Below are positions 1 through 9,469 of a stretch of 64,000 nucleotides of DNA, piece after piece; positions within the stretch are counted from its first letter, which is position 1, and each line of letters begins with the position of its first letter. The stretch covers positions 162,365,908 to 162,429,907 of the forward strand of contig OY757011.1 in assembly GCA_963580285.1 (NCBI GenBank). The letters are read 5' to 3'. The position numbers were made by a program, and so were the translations under genes. Under the pieces are notes generated by a model. It was given only the letters and a program-made list of their open reading frames with translations. It was not told the origin of the DNA and did no database searches. Origin of the DNA: Lucinisca nassula. Taxonomy: Eukaryota > Mollusca > Bivalvia > Lucinida > Lucinidae.

Positions 1-24
1 TTGATTGAAATAGAAATTACTCAC

Positions 25-103
25 TGTAAATGCTGCGTTCTGTGGCAACAGATCCGGGTCAACACCGCTTGCCAGTGTCCCAGCATACGAGCTCAATCAT
101 CAA
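25..103 (-). pseudogene. Probable cadherin exon E29 with an apparent one-base frame break
   Basis: Donor GTGAGT lies at 19-24. The upstream reading frame, in phase with E28, gives MIELVCWDTG (like the LxLxxxDRG start of other type 1 exons) and then a stop. One frame over it reads GVDPDLLPQNAAFT, which aligns with GDPRLTAPNHVLTV of E24. A single extra base near 66-72 would explain both halves and restore phase 0 at each end. No good polypyrimidine acceptor is seen; AAG near 104-106 is the best guess. It could be an assembly error, a polymorphism or chance similarity. Confidence 0.45.
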
Positions 104-184
104 CTTACAGATACCTCTCTTTACACTATATTCTTGATGTCACAGTGACAAGAATTAAATAGCTATAACTAATGTTTGTTTCCA

Positions 185-351
185 GTTAACAGCCTTGTCA
201 ACACTAATTAGGTCACATTTAGCCAATTTTGCTGGACATGCTTGTACACAGCTGGTTAATCAGTGCACTTTCTTTTACATGAAACTGTCAAATGCCCTTC
301 ACCATTCAGCGGCAGGGGAAGAATGACTGCAGAAAAAATTTCATGCACAAG
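185..351 (-). mobile_element. SINE-T3 3' part, diverged
   Basis: The text matches the body of the SINE-T3 family: GTCAACACTAATTAGGTCA near the left, then GCAGGGGAAGAATGACTGCAG and AAAAATTTCATGC on the right, as at 56160-56370. The tRNA-like head is missing; a LINE remnant starts directly after it. Confidence 0.6.
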
Positions 352-690
352 GCTTCACTGAGAAGGCTTTGCTGGTATGGACATGTGGAACGCTCCAATG
401 GTGCAGTCAAGACTGCCTGTGACATACAGGTAGGTGGAAAGCGGGGGGTCTAGAAGGCCAAAGATGATCTGGAAGCAGCTAACAAAAAGAGAATGGAAGC
501 TCTCTGCTATCGATCCTCATGATAGACAAACCTGGAGATCAGGTGTAAGATCTGCCATGCGTGCAGCAAGCCAGCTACCTGGAAAGGGGCCGCTTATGTG
601 GACGTTGCCCCTGTACCTGCACGTTAATCAAAAATCCGTTGATGATGATGATGAATCTCAACAAGAGAATATTGCCGACTACCGACGCCC
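352..690 (+). pseudogene. LINE (non-LTR retrotransposon) reverse transcriptase 3' remnant
   Basis: Translating 358-456 gives LRRLCWYGHVERSNGAVKTA, the tail region found at the C-terminus of non-LTR retrotransposon ORF2 proteins (LRWYGHVER motif). Near 445-455 the frame changes, and 446-600 reads SRRPKMIWKQLTKREWKLSA and DRQTWRSGVRSAMRAASQLP. The frameshift and short length mark it as a dead fragment in an intron of the cadherin gene, in the opposite orientation. Confidence 0.8.
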
Positions 691-770
691 ATCCAACTAA
701 GCTACCTCAGCCAGCCCGGCTATAAATAGACAGTGCTGTTAGTGCTTTAATTTCAAGCTCATCACAATAG

Positions 771-940
771 TTAACTCTTATCCTGCTGTATAAAAGAATT
801 TAGCCACTACAAATACTATCAACCAATCAAATTATTTGATTTTATGTAGTTGTTCAATTGGGCAAACAGTGTAGACCCTAATCAGGCTGCTCTTTTAGAA
901 GCAGTCTGATCTGGCTCTGCAAAGTTTGCTTAGGTATATC
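771..940. mobile_element. TTAA-1 MITE, diverged copy
   Basis: It starts TTAACTCTTATCCTGCTG. It keeps the inner AACCAATCAAATTA stretch and a mutated central hairpin (CAAACAGTGTAGACCCTAAT). The right end is lost. Confidence 0.6.
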
Positions 941-1002
941 TGTCACAAAACTTAGGATCATAATGGTAGTTCCAAGTCAGGGTGATATTTATCTTTTACT
1001 GA

Positions 1003-1075
1003 TAAACCCTTATCGCACTGATAAAATTTATTTAGCCACACTCATTTCTGATTAGCCACCAAGCAAATTTCTTGA
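1003..1075. mobile_element. TTAA-1 MITE fragment
   Basis: AAACCCTTATCGCACTGAT is followed by the family's GCCACACTCATTTCTGAT stretch, then sequence similarity ends. Confidence 0.5.
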
Positions 1076-1094
1076 TATAATAAAGTCAAACCCT

Positions 1095-1434
1095 AGTGGC
1101 TGGTACACCTTTGGGACCTCGAAAATCTGTTCGAGACAGGGGTAGTTCGAGCCATTGAGGTTACTGTCAGAAGGCATACCGAGATACTTTGGAACATCTT
1201 TTTGGTGTTCTATAATGAAAATGTATGCTGTGTGTACTCATTAGAATTGCCTCATCGAGGCGATTCTAATGAGTACACACAGCATACATTTGCAAGATAA
1301 AAGACTAAAATCTCCTTAATTATGTCCCACTATTACTAATGTAGAGGATTTCGCTAGGGGCTCAAGAATGGGTTCGACACATCCATGGTAAACGAGCCAT
1401 CGGTGTTCGAGCCATCGAAGTTCTACTGTATATT
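1095..1434. mobile_element. TA-1 MITE
   Basis: A palindromic element of about 345 bp. Intact copies (10303-10642, 52273-52621) have inverted ends CAGTCGAACTTCGATGGC and a TA flank, as expected for a Tc1/mariner-type non-autonomous element. In the middle is a perfect hairpin, GTGTACTCATTAGAATCGCC and its complement (1232-1287). This copy has a degraded left end (ACACCTTTGGGACC) and a good right end (ATCGAAGTTCTACTGTAT). Confidence 0.8.
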
Positions 1435-1488
1435 GGTTCCATTCACAAACTGCATCACTAAGGACAGGTGGCTTTTTTAATCCACAAA

Positions 1489-1600
1489 CTGCATGGCAAA
1501 CAGTGTAGATCTTGATCAGTTGGCTTCTTCAGAAGCCATCTGATCTGGATCTACACTGTTTGCAAAGGTAGATGTTATCGTTTTCAGCAAGATAAGAGTT
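1489..1600. mobile_element. TTAA-1 MITE, right half
   Basis: The central hairpin (AACAGTGTAGATCTTGATCA to its complement) is followed by TTTCAGCAAGATAAGAGTTAA. The left half is absent. Confidence 0.65.
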
Positions 1601-1708
1601 AAATGTATGGTGTGTGTACGGATTTGGACCACCTCATTGAGGCATTCTAATATACATTTTACATTTCAAGATCAAATAAGGAAAAAATCCCTGAATTATC
1701 CCAAATAT

Positions 1709-1980
1709 TTAAGGGGAATGGGAACACCTTCAGGGAGGCAACTCCTGCAAATGTATTTTTGCCTCCCATGTCAATAGGGGTCAAGGGGTCAACTCTTAAA
1801 GAAAAGAATTTGCTCCTCCTGAGAAGCAAATTTTTTCCTGAGGAGCAAATTCTTTCCGTTAAGAGTAGACCCTTTTTTCTGTGGGACAGGGTTTATAGAA
1901 AAGCGAACAGGAAGTCCTGAAAGTTGTCTCCCTTTGAAGAATGGCAGAAAAATCTGCCAGGTGTTCCCATTCTCCCTAAG
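1709..1980. mobile_element. TTAA-3 MITE
   Basis: The family has the terminus TTAAGGGGAATGGGAACACC and a central hairpin around AAAGAATTTGCTCCTGAGGA. The two arms are complementary over most of the length. In this copy the hairpin centre is partly duplicated (1798-1861) and the right end reads GTGTTCCCATTCTCCCTAAG. TTAA flanks suggest a piggyBac-type integration preference. Confidence 0.8.
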
Positions 1981-2043
1981 TAGCTGAGAAGTTATGGGAA
2001 AATTTTCAAACAACCATGGTAAACAAGAAAGGTTGTAGCTATT

Positions 2044-2320
2044 GATTTTGTTTGAATTGAATTTTTACAACCCCAGCAATACTATATAAGTCATTTTGCT
2101 TCCAGTTTTGTGGGACTTTTACCCAGCATTGAGATAAAATGACATGTCAAGCACTACTGCCTAGACAAACCAATAGGGTTTATATGCAGGGATGGTCCGA
2201 CTTGAAACACTTTGCTCCAGAAGGCTTAGACGTTCTAAGTGGTTTACCAGTACTCATGTGCGGCCCGTTTCAGCTCTGCTTGAAAGCACCATGCAGCCAT
2301 ATCTTATTGTCCAAGTTCCA
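2044..2320 (+). mobile_element. SINE-D copy, diverged
   Basis: This strand shows the complement of the element, from the tail (GTTTGAATTGAA..) to GCAGCC near 2300. It shares TGTGGGACTTTTACCC and GGTTTACCAGTACTC with the other copies and lacks the GGGGGCC end. Confidence 0.7.
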
Positions 2321-2396
2321 ATGAGCTAAAGCCCCAAAAAGTAGTTATTTAAGTTTCACTTTTTCAAAATTATTTTATATAATCTAAAGAACATAC

Positions 2397-2579
2397 CTGC
2401 CAATTATCTATTCGGTTGGGGTTTAACGGTTCCTCTAGAGTTTGTCGATTTGCTAATAATTTCACAGGTCCAGGGTCTGATGATGCAGCAAGTTTGAAGT
2501 AACTTCTAGCAGCAAGGGGACTGATTATAGCATATGTCAAGGTAGAGAATTTATTACCGAGGTCCACCAGTGCCTGCAC
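2397..2579 (-). CDS. Cadherin exon E28 (residues 1439-1499)
   Basis: The 183 nt exon has donor GTATGT, phase 0 to 0. It reads ALVDLGNKFSTLTYAIISPL, then ARSYFKLAASSDPGPVKLLA and QTLEEPLNP. TLTYAI, YFKL and LEE match the middle strands of an EC repeat, so it is a 'type 2' exon. The acceptor may be TTGCAG/GTGCAG (exon end 2579) or the AG six bases inside (end 2573). Both keep frame, a NAGNNNNAG-like choice of two residues (VQ). Confidence 0.88.
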
Positions 2580-2645
2580 CTGCAACAAAATCAGATAGAC
2601 ATTCAACAAACAGAAACAAAGATAAGACACTATCAAATTTCCTGA

Positions 2646-2858
2646 TTAACCCTTGTCCTGCTGAGCCCGGATATGCCTTATCTTTGAAACAATGTAGATC
2701 CAGATCAGATGGCTTCTGAAGAAGCCATCTGATCAGGATCTTCATTGTTTGCCTTCCAGTTTATGAATTTGTTGCAATAATTTGCAACAAGTAATCTAAT
2801 TGGCTGATAATCAGTAGTGGGTGTGACATATTTAAATATTCAGCAGAACAAGGGTTAA
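2646..2858. mobile_element. TTAA-1 MITE, subfamily with GAGCCCGGATATGCC
   Basis: It is complete from TTAACCCTTGTCCTGCTG to CAGCAGAACAAGGGTTAA, with the central hairpin at 2691-2752. The piece between end and core reads AGCCCGGATATGCC instead of TTCACGACAACCCC. This variant also occurs at 18452, 35839, 39578, 48291 and 56618. Confidence 0.85.
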
Positions 2859-2925
2859 TTGCCAGAAACCTAGTGACTGCAACAAGAACATAGCAATACA
2901 CTAGAAGGCATATTTTCAAACTATT

Positions 2926-3153
2926 GTATGTGGGAAACCCCTAAATGGGTACCTTGGCAAACAGTGCAGGCCCAGATCAAACACCACAGAATGTGGCGGC
3001 TGATCATGGCCTACACTATTTGCTAACAGAATTTTCCATCAAAAATAGAATAAAAATGAAAAATAAGCCTACCACCCCTTATTTGACGAATGGACTTGAC
3101 CTACATATAGCAATGGAAGAGTCCACCCATATACAATGGGTTAATAACGGAAT
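2926..3153. mobile_element. TTAA-2 MITE, diverged
   Basis: GGGAAACCCCTAAATGGGTA and a central hairpin with CAAACAGTGCAGGCCCAGAT are recognisable. The right part reads to CAATGGGTTAATAA. The ends are mutated. Confidence 0.65.
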
Positions 3154-3184
3154 ATTTTTCCTATTTCCTTTCAGACGAATAAGT

Positions 3185-3250
3185 TTTAGGTACATGTTAG
3201 AACTGCCTTGATGAAGTGATTCTAACAAGTACCCACAGCTTGTTTTTATG
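3185..3250. repeat. Fragment with CORE2 hairpin
   Basis: GTACATGTTAGAACTGCCTT is followed by AAGTGATTCTAACAAGTACC, a decayed copy of the hairpin shared by the TA-1 and CORE2-L families. Confidence 0.5.
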
Positions 3251-3307
3251 AAGAAATAAGAAAAAATTGTCGCTTAATTATCTTTGTCACACCTCCTTAT
3301 ACATTTT

Positions 3308-3509
3308 ATCTCTTGTCCTGCAAAATAAATGAACTCAGCCACACTCATTTCTGGTTTTTAACCAATCAAATTACTTGATGTCATTTATTCCTATAGTCAT
3401 GAACTGAATCTCAAACACTGTAGATGATGGTTAGATGGTTTCTTCGGAAGTCATCTGATCTATATATAAATAGTTTGCACAGGTAGAGCACTCCGGGTTC
3501 AACAGGATA
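3308..3509. mobile_element. TTAA-1 MITE, diverged
   Basis: CTTGTCCTGCAAAATAAATG, AACCAATCAAATTACTTGAT and the remnant of the core hairpin are present, ending TTCAACAGGATA. Confidence 0.6.
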
Positions 3510-3655
3510 CTAGCAAACAGTGCAGGCCCAGATCAGATGCCACAGAACACAACAAAGCCTACACTGTTTGCAATAAGTTCAGTCATTTTCCAAATAAATT
3601 TTTAAGTGAACACGACCTGTCACCCCTAAATTTTGGAATGGACTCCCGAGGACTT
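3510..3655. mobile_element. TTAA-2 MITE fragment
   Basis: It begins in the core (CAAACAGTGCAGGCCCAGAT) and runs to CACCCCTAAATTTTGGAATG. It sits directly next to the preceding TTAA-1 copy. Confidence 0.65.
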
Positions 3656-3667
3656 GGTGTAATTCTC

Positions 3668-3880
3668 TTAACCCTTATCTTGCTGAATATTCATTTAAGC
3701 CACACCCATTTCTGTCTATCAACCAATCAAATTACTTGATGTAATTTATTGCTACAAATTCATAAACTGAATGCCAAACAGTGTAGATCTTGATCAGATG
3801 GCTTCTTCAGAAGCCATCTGATCTAGATCTACACTGTTTCCAAAGATAGGGGTTGTCGTGAACAGCATGATAAGGGTTAA
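3668..3880. mobile_element. TTAA-1 MITE, complete
   Basis: It runs from TTAACCCTTATCTTGCTG to CATGATAAGGGTTAA with the core hairpin at 3776-3841. The right edge is 39 nt from the donor side of exon E27. Confidence 0.88.
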
Positions 3881-3919
3881 TATAAAATGACAAAGAGTGC
3901 AAGATCTATGAATGCATAC

Positions 3920-4105
3920 CTGTCTATCTTCATCAGTGGACAACAATTCAGCGATTTCTTCATCTTCTCCAACTGTCTCAGGAATAGTCTTAGCCACAGG
4001 AAATTGGAAACTAGGGGCATGGTTTCTCAGTACTCTTACTGTCACCTGGGCACTTTCAAAACTTGTAAGTCTATCATCACCAAGATCATAGGCTTCGAAA
4101 AACAG
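3920..4105 (-). CDS. Cadherin exon E27 (residues 1377-1438)
   Basis: The 186 nt exon has acceptor ..GTTTTTTTACAG and donor GTATGC, phase 0 to 0. It reads LFFEAYDLGDDRLTSFESAQ, then VTVRVLRNHAPSFQFPVAKT, IPETVGEDEEIAELL and STDEDRQ. It is a 'type 1' exon with the linker LRNHAPSF and STDED as its DxD motif. Confidence 0.92.
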
Positions 4106-4134
4106 CTGTAAAAAAACAGACAGTCAGAGCTCAT

Positions 4135-4369
4135 CATGTGAAGAAGTCCGTGAAATGAACACCCCCTAAACTCCATTTTATACACAGAAAACGGGTTGAC
4201 GAGGGGTATACATATTTTTATTATTTCTGCTCCAAGACATAGGTTGTGGGTACTCGTTAGAACCGCCTCAATGAGGCGGTTCTAACGAGCACCCGCAACC
4301 TATGTTTGCAGTATAAATAAGAAAAATATCACAGATTTTCGTCAGAAAAGTAGCCATTTCGGAGATGTA
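4135..4369. mobile_element. CORE2-L MITE
   Basis: It shares with other copies the block CATTTTATACACAGAAAACG, the hairpin GTGGGTACTCGTTAGAACCG and complement (4246-4302), and the block TCAGAAAAGTAGCCATTTCG. The termini are not well defined. Confidence 0.7.
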
Positions 4370-4439
4370 ACTAGAGCTGTCAGTGAAACTGACTAGGGCC
4401 CCGGCAGCGCTATCAGAGGATAAAAAAAATTGTGGACGG

Positions 4440-4474
<35 letters not shown>

Positions 4475-4529
4475 GATGGACAGAGTGGTTACTATAGGGC
4501 ACCCACACTTTCAGTGCGGGGCCCTAAAA
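4370..4529 (+). mobile_element. M-group repeat with GACA array and 3' hairpin
   Basis: ACTAGAGCTGTCAGTGAAAC is followed by a (GACAGACG)n array at 4436-4482 and a terminal hairpin, GGGCACCCACACTTTCAGTG..GGGGCCC. The 5'-unique, simple-array, 3'-hairpin layout recurs in several repeats of this window and resembles Helitron 3' ends, though no CTRR end was proven. Confidence 0.6.
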
Positions 4530-5031
4530 ATTGCACTATATCTTATGAGTGTGTTATGGTAATGTAGAGTATAATTCGACTACTTAGACCAGCTAAAATC
4601 AAGATTAACCATAGCCCTAGATAAGGCATTTTTTATTTGAAAAGTACCGATATATTTCTTACACGTACTGTATTTGCCGTAAATATTCAGACTCCTCAAC
4701 TTCTTACCAACTTGTTCTAAAATTTGAACAAGAACAATTTACTACCCGATGTTGCATCTGAGAATAGCCAGATGAGTGGGAAACAGTGAGGACCCTGATG
4801 AGACGATTCTGCGGCGTCTCATCTGGGTCTACACCATTTGCTCGGGGCTGTCTGTCCGAATATATACTGTAAATAAGGTATTTATATTTTTGTCCGTCGT
4901 TTTTTCATTCGAAAAGTACAAGTATTTTTATTACTTCTTTAGTTTATACTAATTTATTTTAATTCAATTGCGATGAAAGCTGCAAGCTTATTGAATCGCT
5001 CTCGAACACTCAATCCGGGTGTTTTCACGCA
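4530..5031. other. Intron sequence with one decayed hairpin core
   Basis: No exon is recognised. At 4784-4847 GGGAAACAGTGAGGACCCTG pairs with a complement ending TACACCATTTGCTC, a version of the CORE1 hairpin with inner arm GAGACGATTCTGCGGCGTCTC-like. The rest is unremarkable AT-rich sequence. Confidence 0.6.
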
Positions 5032-5205
5032 CGCGAGAGAGAGGCAGTGGCTTTTACACCACTGCTACCCATTTACACCTGGGTCGAGTGGAGCAGTGTC
5101 ATTACGTGTCTTGCCCAAGGACACACCTCAATACCGGTGGCCGGTTCGAACGCACAACCTCTCAATCATAAGTCGAACGCGTTAACCACTGCGCTATCGA
5201 GGCAG
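5032..5205 (-). mobile_element. SINE-T5, tRNA-headed
   Basis: On the minus strand the head reads CTGCCTCGATAGCGCAGTGG (A box TAGCGCAGTGG), then GTGCGTTCGAACCGG (B box GGTTCGAANC type). A non-tRNA body follows with CCTTGGGCAAGACACGTAAT. It is a Pol III-derived SINE and not a functional tRNA gene, because the acceptor stem is not paired and a body is attached. Confidence 0.75.
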
Positions 5206-5734
5206 TCATGCCTGATGAATATGATCTTGCTGATGAAAGAATCAAAAAAATAAATTTGTTATACTGGAAAGCTTTTTGATAACATTTTGTACATTGTTGC
5301 AATGTTTTCCAAAGCATTCTTTTGTAGTTGACGTCATCAAGTACATATTTACATGTGATGTCATCAACCGCGCCTTTATGTGTGCACTATGTTGAACATG
5401 TTGCATAGTGGGTAAATGTTTATCACCTGTTAGAATGAGTTTCATAATGAAAAACATTGAAATAAAGTACTGAATGAATGAATGAATGAAAAACAAAAGT
5501 TTTTATTTATTTATTTATTAGCTGGATATTATTGTGGTGCATGAAATTCTTTTGCTTATATTTCTTATTAACTGCAGTAAATATAGCATTTCAGCCAAGG
5601 CAAGCACAACAGGGTATATGAAAAATAATTGCCTTTGTGCTGTCCAATCAAGAGCCTGGAAATTTCTTTGCACAATAGATATTGCTCTTGCTAGAACATT
5701 AAATAGAGGATTTTACAAGAGTGTTCATGTATTA
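5206..5734. other. Intron sequence without recognisable feature
   Basis: AT-rich, with short simple repeats (GAATGAATGAATGAATG near 5472 and TTATTTATTTATT near 5505). No exon or known repeat family is seen. Confidence 0.6.
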
Positions 5735-6030
5735 TTGAATTACAAGTTGAAGAAAAGGGATAAAATGCGAGGCTTTGCCAAGTATTTTATCCCTTTTCCT
5801 CAACGAGTTTAAAAAATTCCATAATACACAAGCATGAATGCAAGATTCTATTTATCATATGACATTTAAAACGCATTTTATCAAAAATGTCGATATTCCA
5901 CCGTTAGTAAATGCAACGTTGTTAAGGACGTCGTACATGTAACGTTATGGGACGTATCTAGCTAATTTGCATATTTAATCCACAAGTGGATTATCGAAAG
6001 TATTACATGGCGTTATTACACTCTCAGACG
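5735..6030. mobile_element. P-family hairpin element
   Basis: A hairpin, AAAAGGGATAAAATGCGAGG with its complement (5755-5800), is followed by a flank (GAATGCAAGATTCTATTTAT, GACATTTAAAACGCATTTTA). The same flank recurs at 18240-18715, so it is a repeat family of at least two members. Confidence 0.65.
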
Positions 6031-6084
6031 CAATGTCATATGATAAACATTATTACCACTACTGAGCTTGTTAAGCTGAAGTTG

Positions 6085-6418
6085 TTTTGAATAAATGGGT
6101 CCAGTTTATCTTCACCTTCAACCATCATGTTAATAAACACCCCTTTAAAACCCCACTTTATATAGAAAAAACAGGGGCTTACAGGGTAAACATTATTTTT
6201 CCTATTTGTGTACCAAGACATAGGCTGTGGGTACTCGTTAGAACCACCCCAATGAGGTGGTTCTAATGAGCGCTTACAATCTTTGTTTGCAGTATAAGAA
6301 AATATATCACAAATTTTATGAGGCGATTCTGACAAGCACCGCAACCTATGTTTGGCAGTATAAATAAGAAAAACATAATTTTTCATATTTTAAAGAAAAT
6401 TTGCCATTTGGAGATTAA
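6085..6418. mobile_element. CORE2-L MITE, with duplicated part
   Basis: AAACCCCACTTTATATAGAA, hairpin GTGGGTACTCGTTAGAACCA with complement, then a second partial right half (TGAGGCGATTCTGACAAGCA..). The right half appears twice (6225-6310 and 6318-6410). Confidence 0.65.
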
Positions 6419-6448
6419 GAAAATATTTTGCTCCCAATTTTTTTTCTT

Positions 6449-6660
6449 TTAACCTTTACCACTCTCTAGGCTAATTCAGCAGACGACAAATTGTTGACAT
6501 TTTCCTTATTTTTCCCAGAAAACAGGACTTGATATCTCATGCAAATTGTCTCCTATGGAGACAATTTGCATGAGATGTCAAATCCTGTTTTCTTGGACAA
6601 TTAGAAAAAAAAATCAAACTGTCGTCTGCTGCAAAAAATACCCAGCATGCAGAGCGTTAA
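6449..6660. mobile_element. TTAA-5 MITE, complete
   Basis: It runs from TTAACCTTTACCACTCTC to GCATGCAGAGCGTTAA with a long perfect hairpin (CAGGACTTGATATCTCATGC and complement, 6522-6591). GCAGACGACA and GTCGTCTGCT flank the hairpin as a second pair of inverted arms. Confidence 0.82.
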
Positions 6661-6758
6661 GAGAAGCTCTAGCAAGAAGTGAGGCAAATTATTTTATGCA
6701 AAATCATTCCCCTTTAGATGCCTATTTGTAAGCCCTCAACTAGTTAGAAACAACATAC

Positions 6759-7097
6759 CACATATTGCTCTGGTTTTGGAGATCTTGGGTCTAAATCAAG
6801 ATCTTTAACACTAATCCCGCCACTGACTGGATCAATTTGGAAGTAATCGGCATCCTGGGTATTGGAACCATCCCGGTACTGGAAGCGAACCACATTGTTT
6901 GGTTCCTGATTATCAGCATCTGTAGCTGTCAATGTCACAAAACTAATGCCGGCAAACTGATCTTCAGGTATTCTTACTTCCACAAACTGGCTATTAGCAT
7001 TGAAAACTGGACGCTGGAAGTTACGTCGAATCTTAACAAATAGTAGAACTGTTGCTGTCCTTTGATTTGCTCCATTGTCATAAGCAAGAATGCGCAC
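6759..7097 (-). CDS. Cadherin exon E26 (residues 1264-1376), fused double exon
   Basis: At 339 nt this is the longest exon. It has acceptor ..ATTTTGTTCACAG and donor GTATGT, phase 0 to 0. It reads VRILAYDNGANQRTATVLLF, RRNFQRPVFNANSQFVEVRI, FVTLTATDADNQ, YFQIDPVSGGISVKDLDLDP and ends KPEQYV. It covers what neighbours split into two exons: a type 1 part of about 186 nt up to ATDAD, and a type 2 part of about 150 nt. Confidence 0.94.
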
Positions 7098-7177
7098 CTG
7101 TGAACAAAATAATGATATATGGATCAATTTCTGTCTCTGGTCGGCTATTTGCAATCCAATTCAATTCCCACAAGCAC

Positions 7178-7412
7178 TTAAGGGGAATGGGAACACCTTC
7201 AGGGGAGGCAACTCCTGCAAAAGTATTTTTGTCTCCAATGTCAATAGGGGTCAACTCTTAAAGGAAAGAACTTGCTCCTGAGGAGCAAATTCTTTCCTTA
7301 AAGAGTCGACCCCTTTTTCAGTGGGACTGAGCCTATAGAAAAGTGAACAGGAAGTCACGAAAGTTGTCTCCCTTTGAAAAATGGCGGGAAAAATCTTCAG
7401 AGCCCACTGGGA
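7178..7412. mobile_element. TTAA-3 MITE, right end replaced
   Basis: It starts TTAAGGGGAATGGGAACACC and has the central AGGAAAGAACTTGCTCCTGA hairpin. The expected end GTTCCCATTCCCCTTAA is lost; a TTAA-1 copy begins at 7413. Confidence 0.8.
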
Positions 7413-7605
7413 TTAACCCTTATCCTCCTGGCGCACCAATTACCAGCTATCAGCCAATCGGATTGCTTGATATATTATATTCAATCAATTCACAAATGGC
7501 ATGACAAACAGCATAGATCCTGATCAGATGGCTTCTTCAGAAGTCATCTGATCTGGATCTACACTGTTTGCAAAAGAAGGGGTTGTAGTGAACAGCAGTA
7601 TCAGA
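7413..7605. mobile_element. TTAA-1 MITE
   Basis: The left end TTAACCCTTATCCTCCTG is intact. The core hairpin lies at 7502-7569. The right end is degraded (GAACAGCAGTATCAGAGTTT). Confidence 0.78.
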
Positions 7606-7929
7606 GTTTACTTCCATAAAACTTCACTCATTGGTATCAAACATCATTAATGAAGTTGGTATCAAATATCATTAATGAATTTCGCATCTGATTGTATCAG
7701 TTCCCGATCGTTTCTCTCTTTCATTGTTATACATATGGAGAAATAAACTTGAATATAAGGATTAGTGCTACGATTGATACAAAAATTTCTTAACTCGATG
7801 TCAAATATGGATGGTTGCATTCCCTTTAAAGAAGGCACAACAGCACTACTTTGAAAATGCCATCTGCTAAGAATGCCAAGCAAAACTGCGTCTGAAGATG
7901 TTGGGTCTTTGTGTACATTGTAATCTGCT

Positions 7930-8111
7930 GTTACTTTCTGTGAAATTTTAAAATCTATTTTTTGTATATAGGCAAACAATGTGGACCCTGATCAGACTGC
8001 TCTAGGAGCAGTCTGATCAGGGTCCACACTGTTTGCAACAATGACATTAAAAAACAACTAGCAGATAACAAAGCAGACAACAATTGTTGTGATTTGCATC
8101 TCATGGGTTAA
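7930..8111. mobile_element. TTAA-4 MITE, left end degraded
   Basis: The core hairpin GCAAACAATGTGGACCCTGA with inner arm GACTGCTCTAGGAGCAGTC is followed by AGCAGATAACAAAGCAGACA and an end ATGGGTTAA. Confidence 0.7.
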
Positions 8112-8196
8112 ACTATGAACCTGCATGATGCTTTGTTCTGCTCGGATTTTTAGATCACGTTCAAATATCGTTTCAATAAAAAAATAAAAAATTAAG

Positions 8197-8396
8197 TTAA
8201 CCCTTATCTTGCTGTTCACGACAACCCCTATCTTTGCAAACAGTGTAGATCCAGATCAGATGCCATCTGATCTGGATCTACACTGTTTGGCATTCAGTTT
8301 ATGAATTTTTAGCAATAAATGACATCAAGTAATCTGATTGGTTCAAAGTCAGAAATGGGTGTGGCTAAAATGAATATTCAGCAAGAGAAGGGTTAA
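8197..8396. mobile_element. TTAA-1 MITE with shortened inner arm
   Basis: Both ends are intact (TTAACCCTTATCTTGCTG, CAAGAGAAGGGTTAA). The inner hairpin arm is shortened, so the core reads CAGATCAGATGCCATCTGAT. Confidence 0.85.
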
Positions 8397-8440
8397 AATG
8401 TCATTTCAAGGCCTAGGTAAAGAATATATTCTTCCATTAA

Positions 8441-8663
8441 TTTTAGGGGAATGAATACACATTCAGGGGAGGCAACTCCTGCAAAAATATTTTTGTCTCT
8501 CATGTCAACAGAGATCAAGTCTTGAGGAGCAAATTCTTTCCTTTAAGAGTAGATCCCTTTTTCTGGGCAACAGAGTTCATAGAAAAGCAAACAGTAAGGC
8601 CTGAAAATTGTCTCCCTTTGAAAAATGGCAGAAAATCTGAACCGTGTATCCATACCCCTTAAC
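8441..8663. mobile_element. TTAA-3 MITE, diverged
   Basis: It begins TTTTAGGGGAATGAATACAC, has the central AGGAGCAAATTCTTTCCTTT block and ends GTATCCATACCCCTTAA. The right edge is 20 nt from the donor side of exon E25. Confidence 0.75.
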
Positions 8664-8683
8664 ATTTATAAGTAATATCTTAC

Positions 8684-8833
8684 CGTGAAACGGTCGGTGT
8701 TGTCATTCGTGAATGACTGCCTTGTTGTCACAAGACCATTGTATTGGGAGCCAACGGAGCGGGTTTCTATTCGAAAGAAGTCTTTAGCCTTATCATCACC
8801 AATGATTTCATACGTGATCTGACTAAATTCATT
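8684..8833 (-). CDS. Cadherin exon E25 (residues 1214-1263)
   Basis: The 150 nt exon has acceptor ..CCTTTTTATTTTCAG and donor GTAAG, phase 0 to 0. It reads NEFSQITYEIIGDDKAKDFF, then RIETRSVGSQYNGLVTTRQS. YEIIGDDKAKDFFRIE matches the YxIxGxxxxxFxI core. It is a 'type 2' exon. Confidence 0.92.
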
Positions 8834-8858
8834 CTGAAAATAAAAAGGTAAGATTCTA

Positions 8859-9102
8859 GGGGCCAGTTGTTCAAAGCATCGTTAGCTTAACGAGCTTGTT
8901 AGTGGTCAAATTGTTAACTGTTCTAGCAAGTACAATATCGAAAATTTTGATATTTTTGCTGAAAAAATGTGAGCAGCTTTTGCAAATGCAAAAGCTGCTC
9001 ACATTTTTTCAGCAAAAATATAAGCATATTTGCCATAATAAATGATCAAAGTTTTAACGATACGTTAAATAACGACGTCGTTAGTTTTGAACAACTGGCC
9101 CC
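8859..9102. mobile_element. CCAG-1 MITE
   Basis: The terminus GGGGCCAGTTGTTCAAA is mirrored by TTTGAACAACTGGCCCC. Central hairpin: GTGAGCAGCTTTTGCAAATG with complement. The whole element is close to one long imperfect palindrome with AACGAGCTTGTTAG-like inner arms. The target-site duplication is unclear. Confidence 0.85.
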
Positions 9103-9469
9103 AGATGAATGGTTATTTCATCAGCTGGTGCACCACACAAGCTACAGAAACACATATACACCACTTCATTATAACATGGTTCATTATAACACGGTTCATT
9201 ATAACATGGTTCCTTATAACACAGTTACAAAATGGATCACAAAAATTTATATAGAAAAAAAATGACCATAAATGGTCATTTTTCCATATAATTTATACAT
9301 TTTTGTTTGGATATAACACAGTTGTTTGATAGTGTTATAAAGAGGTTGTGGTGTATAACCAGCAAAGACCCAAGTCAATCTGCACCCACTATGACGAGAG
9401 TTATCATTTATATCTCTTTGAACAGCCTGCTGGCTAAAGAAGAAAACTGCCATCAGCAAAGGCTGAGCA

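Noticed and set aside
434..700. Intact small gene (88 residues)
   Set aside because: The peptide is the C-terminal tail of a LINE ORF2; the upstream part is in another frame, so it is a remnant.
90..2396. A further intact cadherin exon between E28 and the left edge
   Set aside because: No xNDNxP, RNxxP, DxD or LDYE pattern was found on the minus strand apart from the frame-broken candidate at 25-103.
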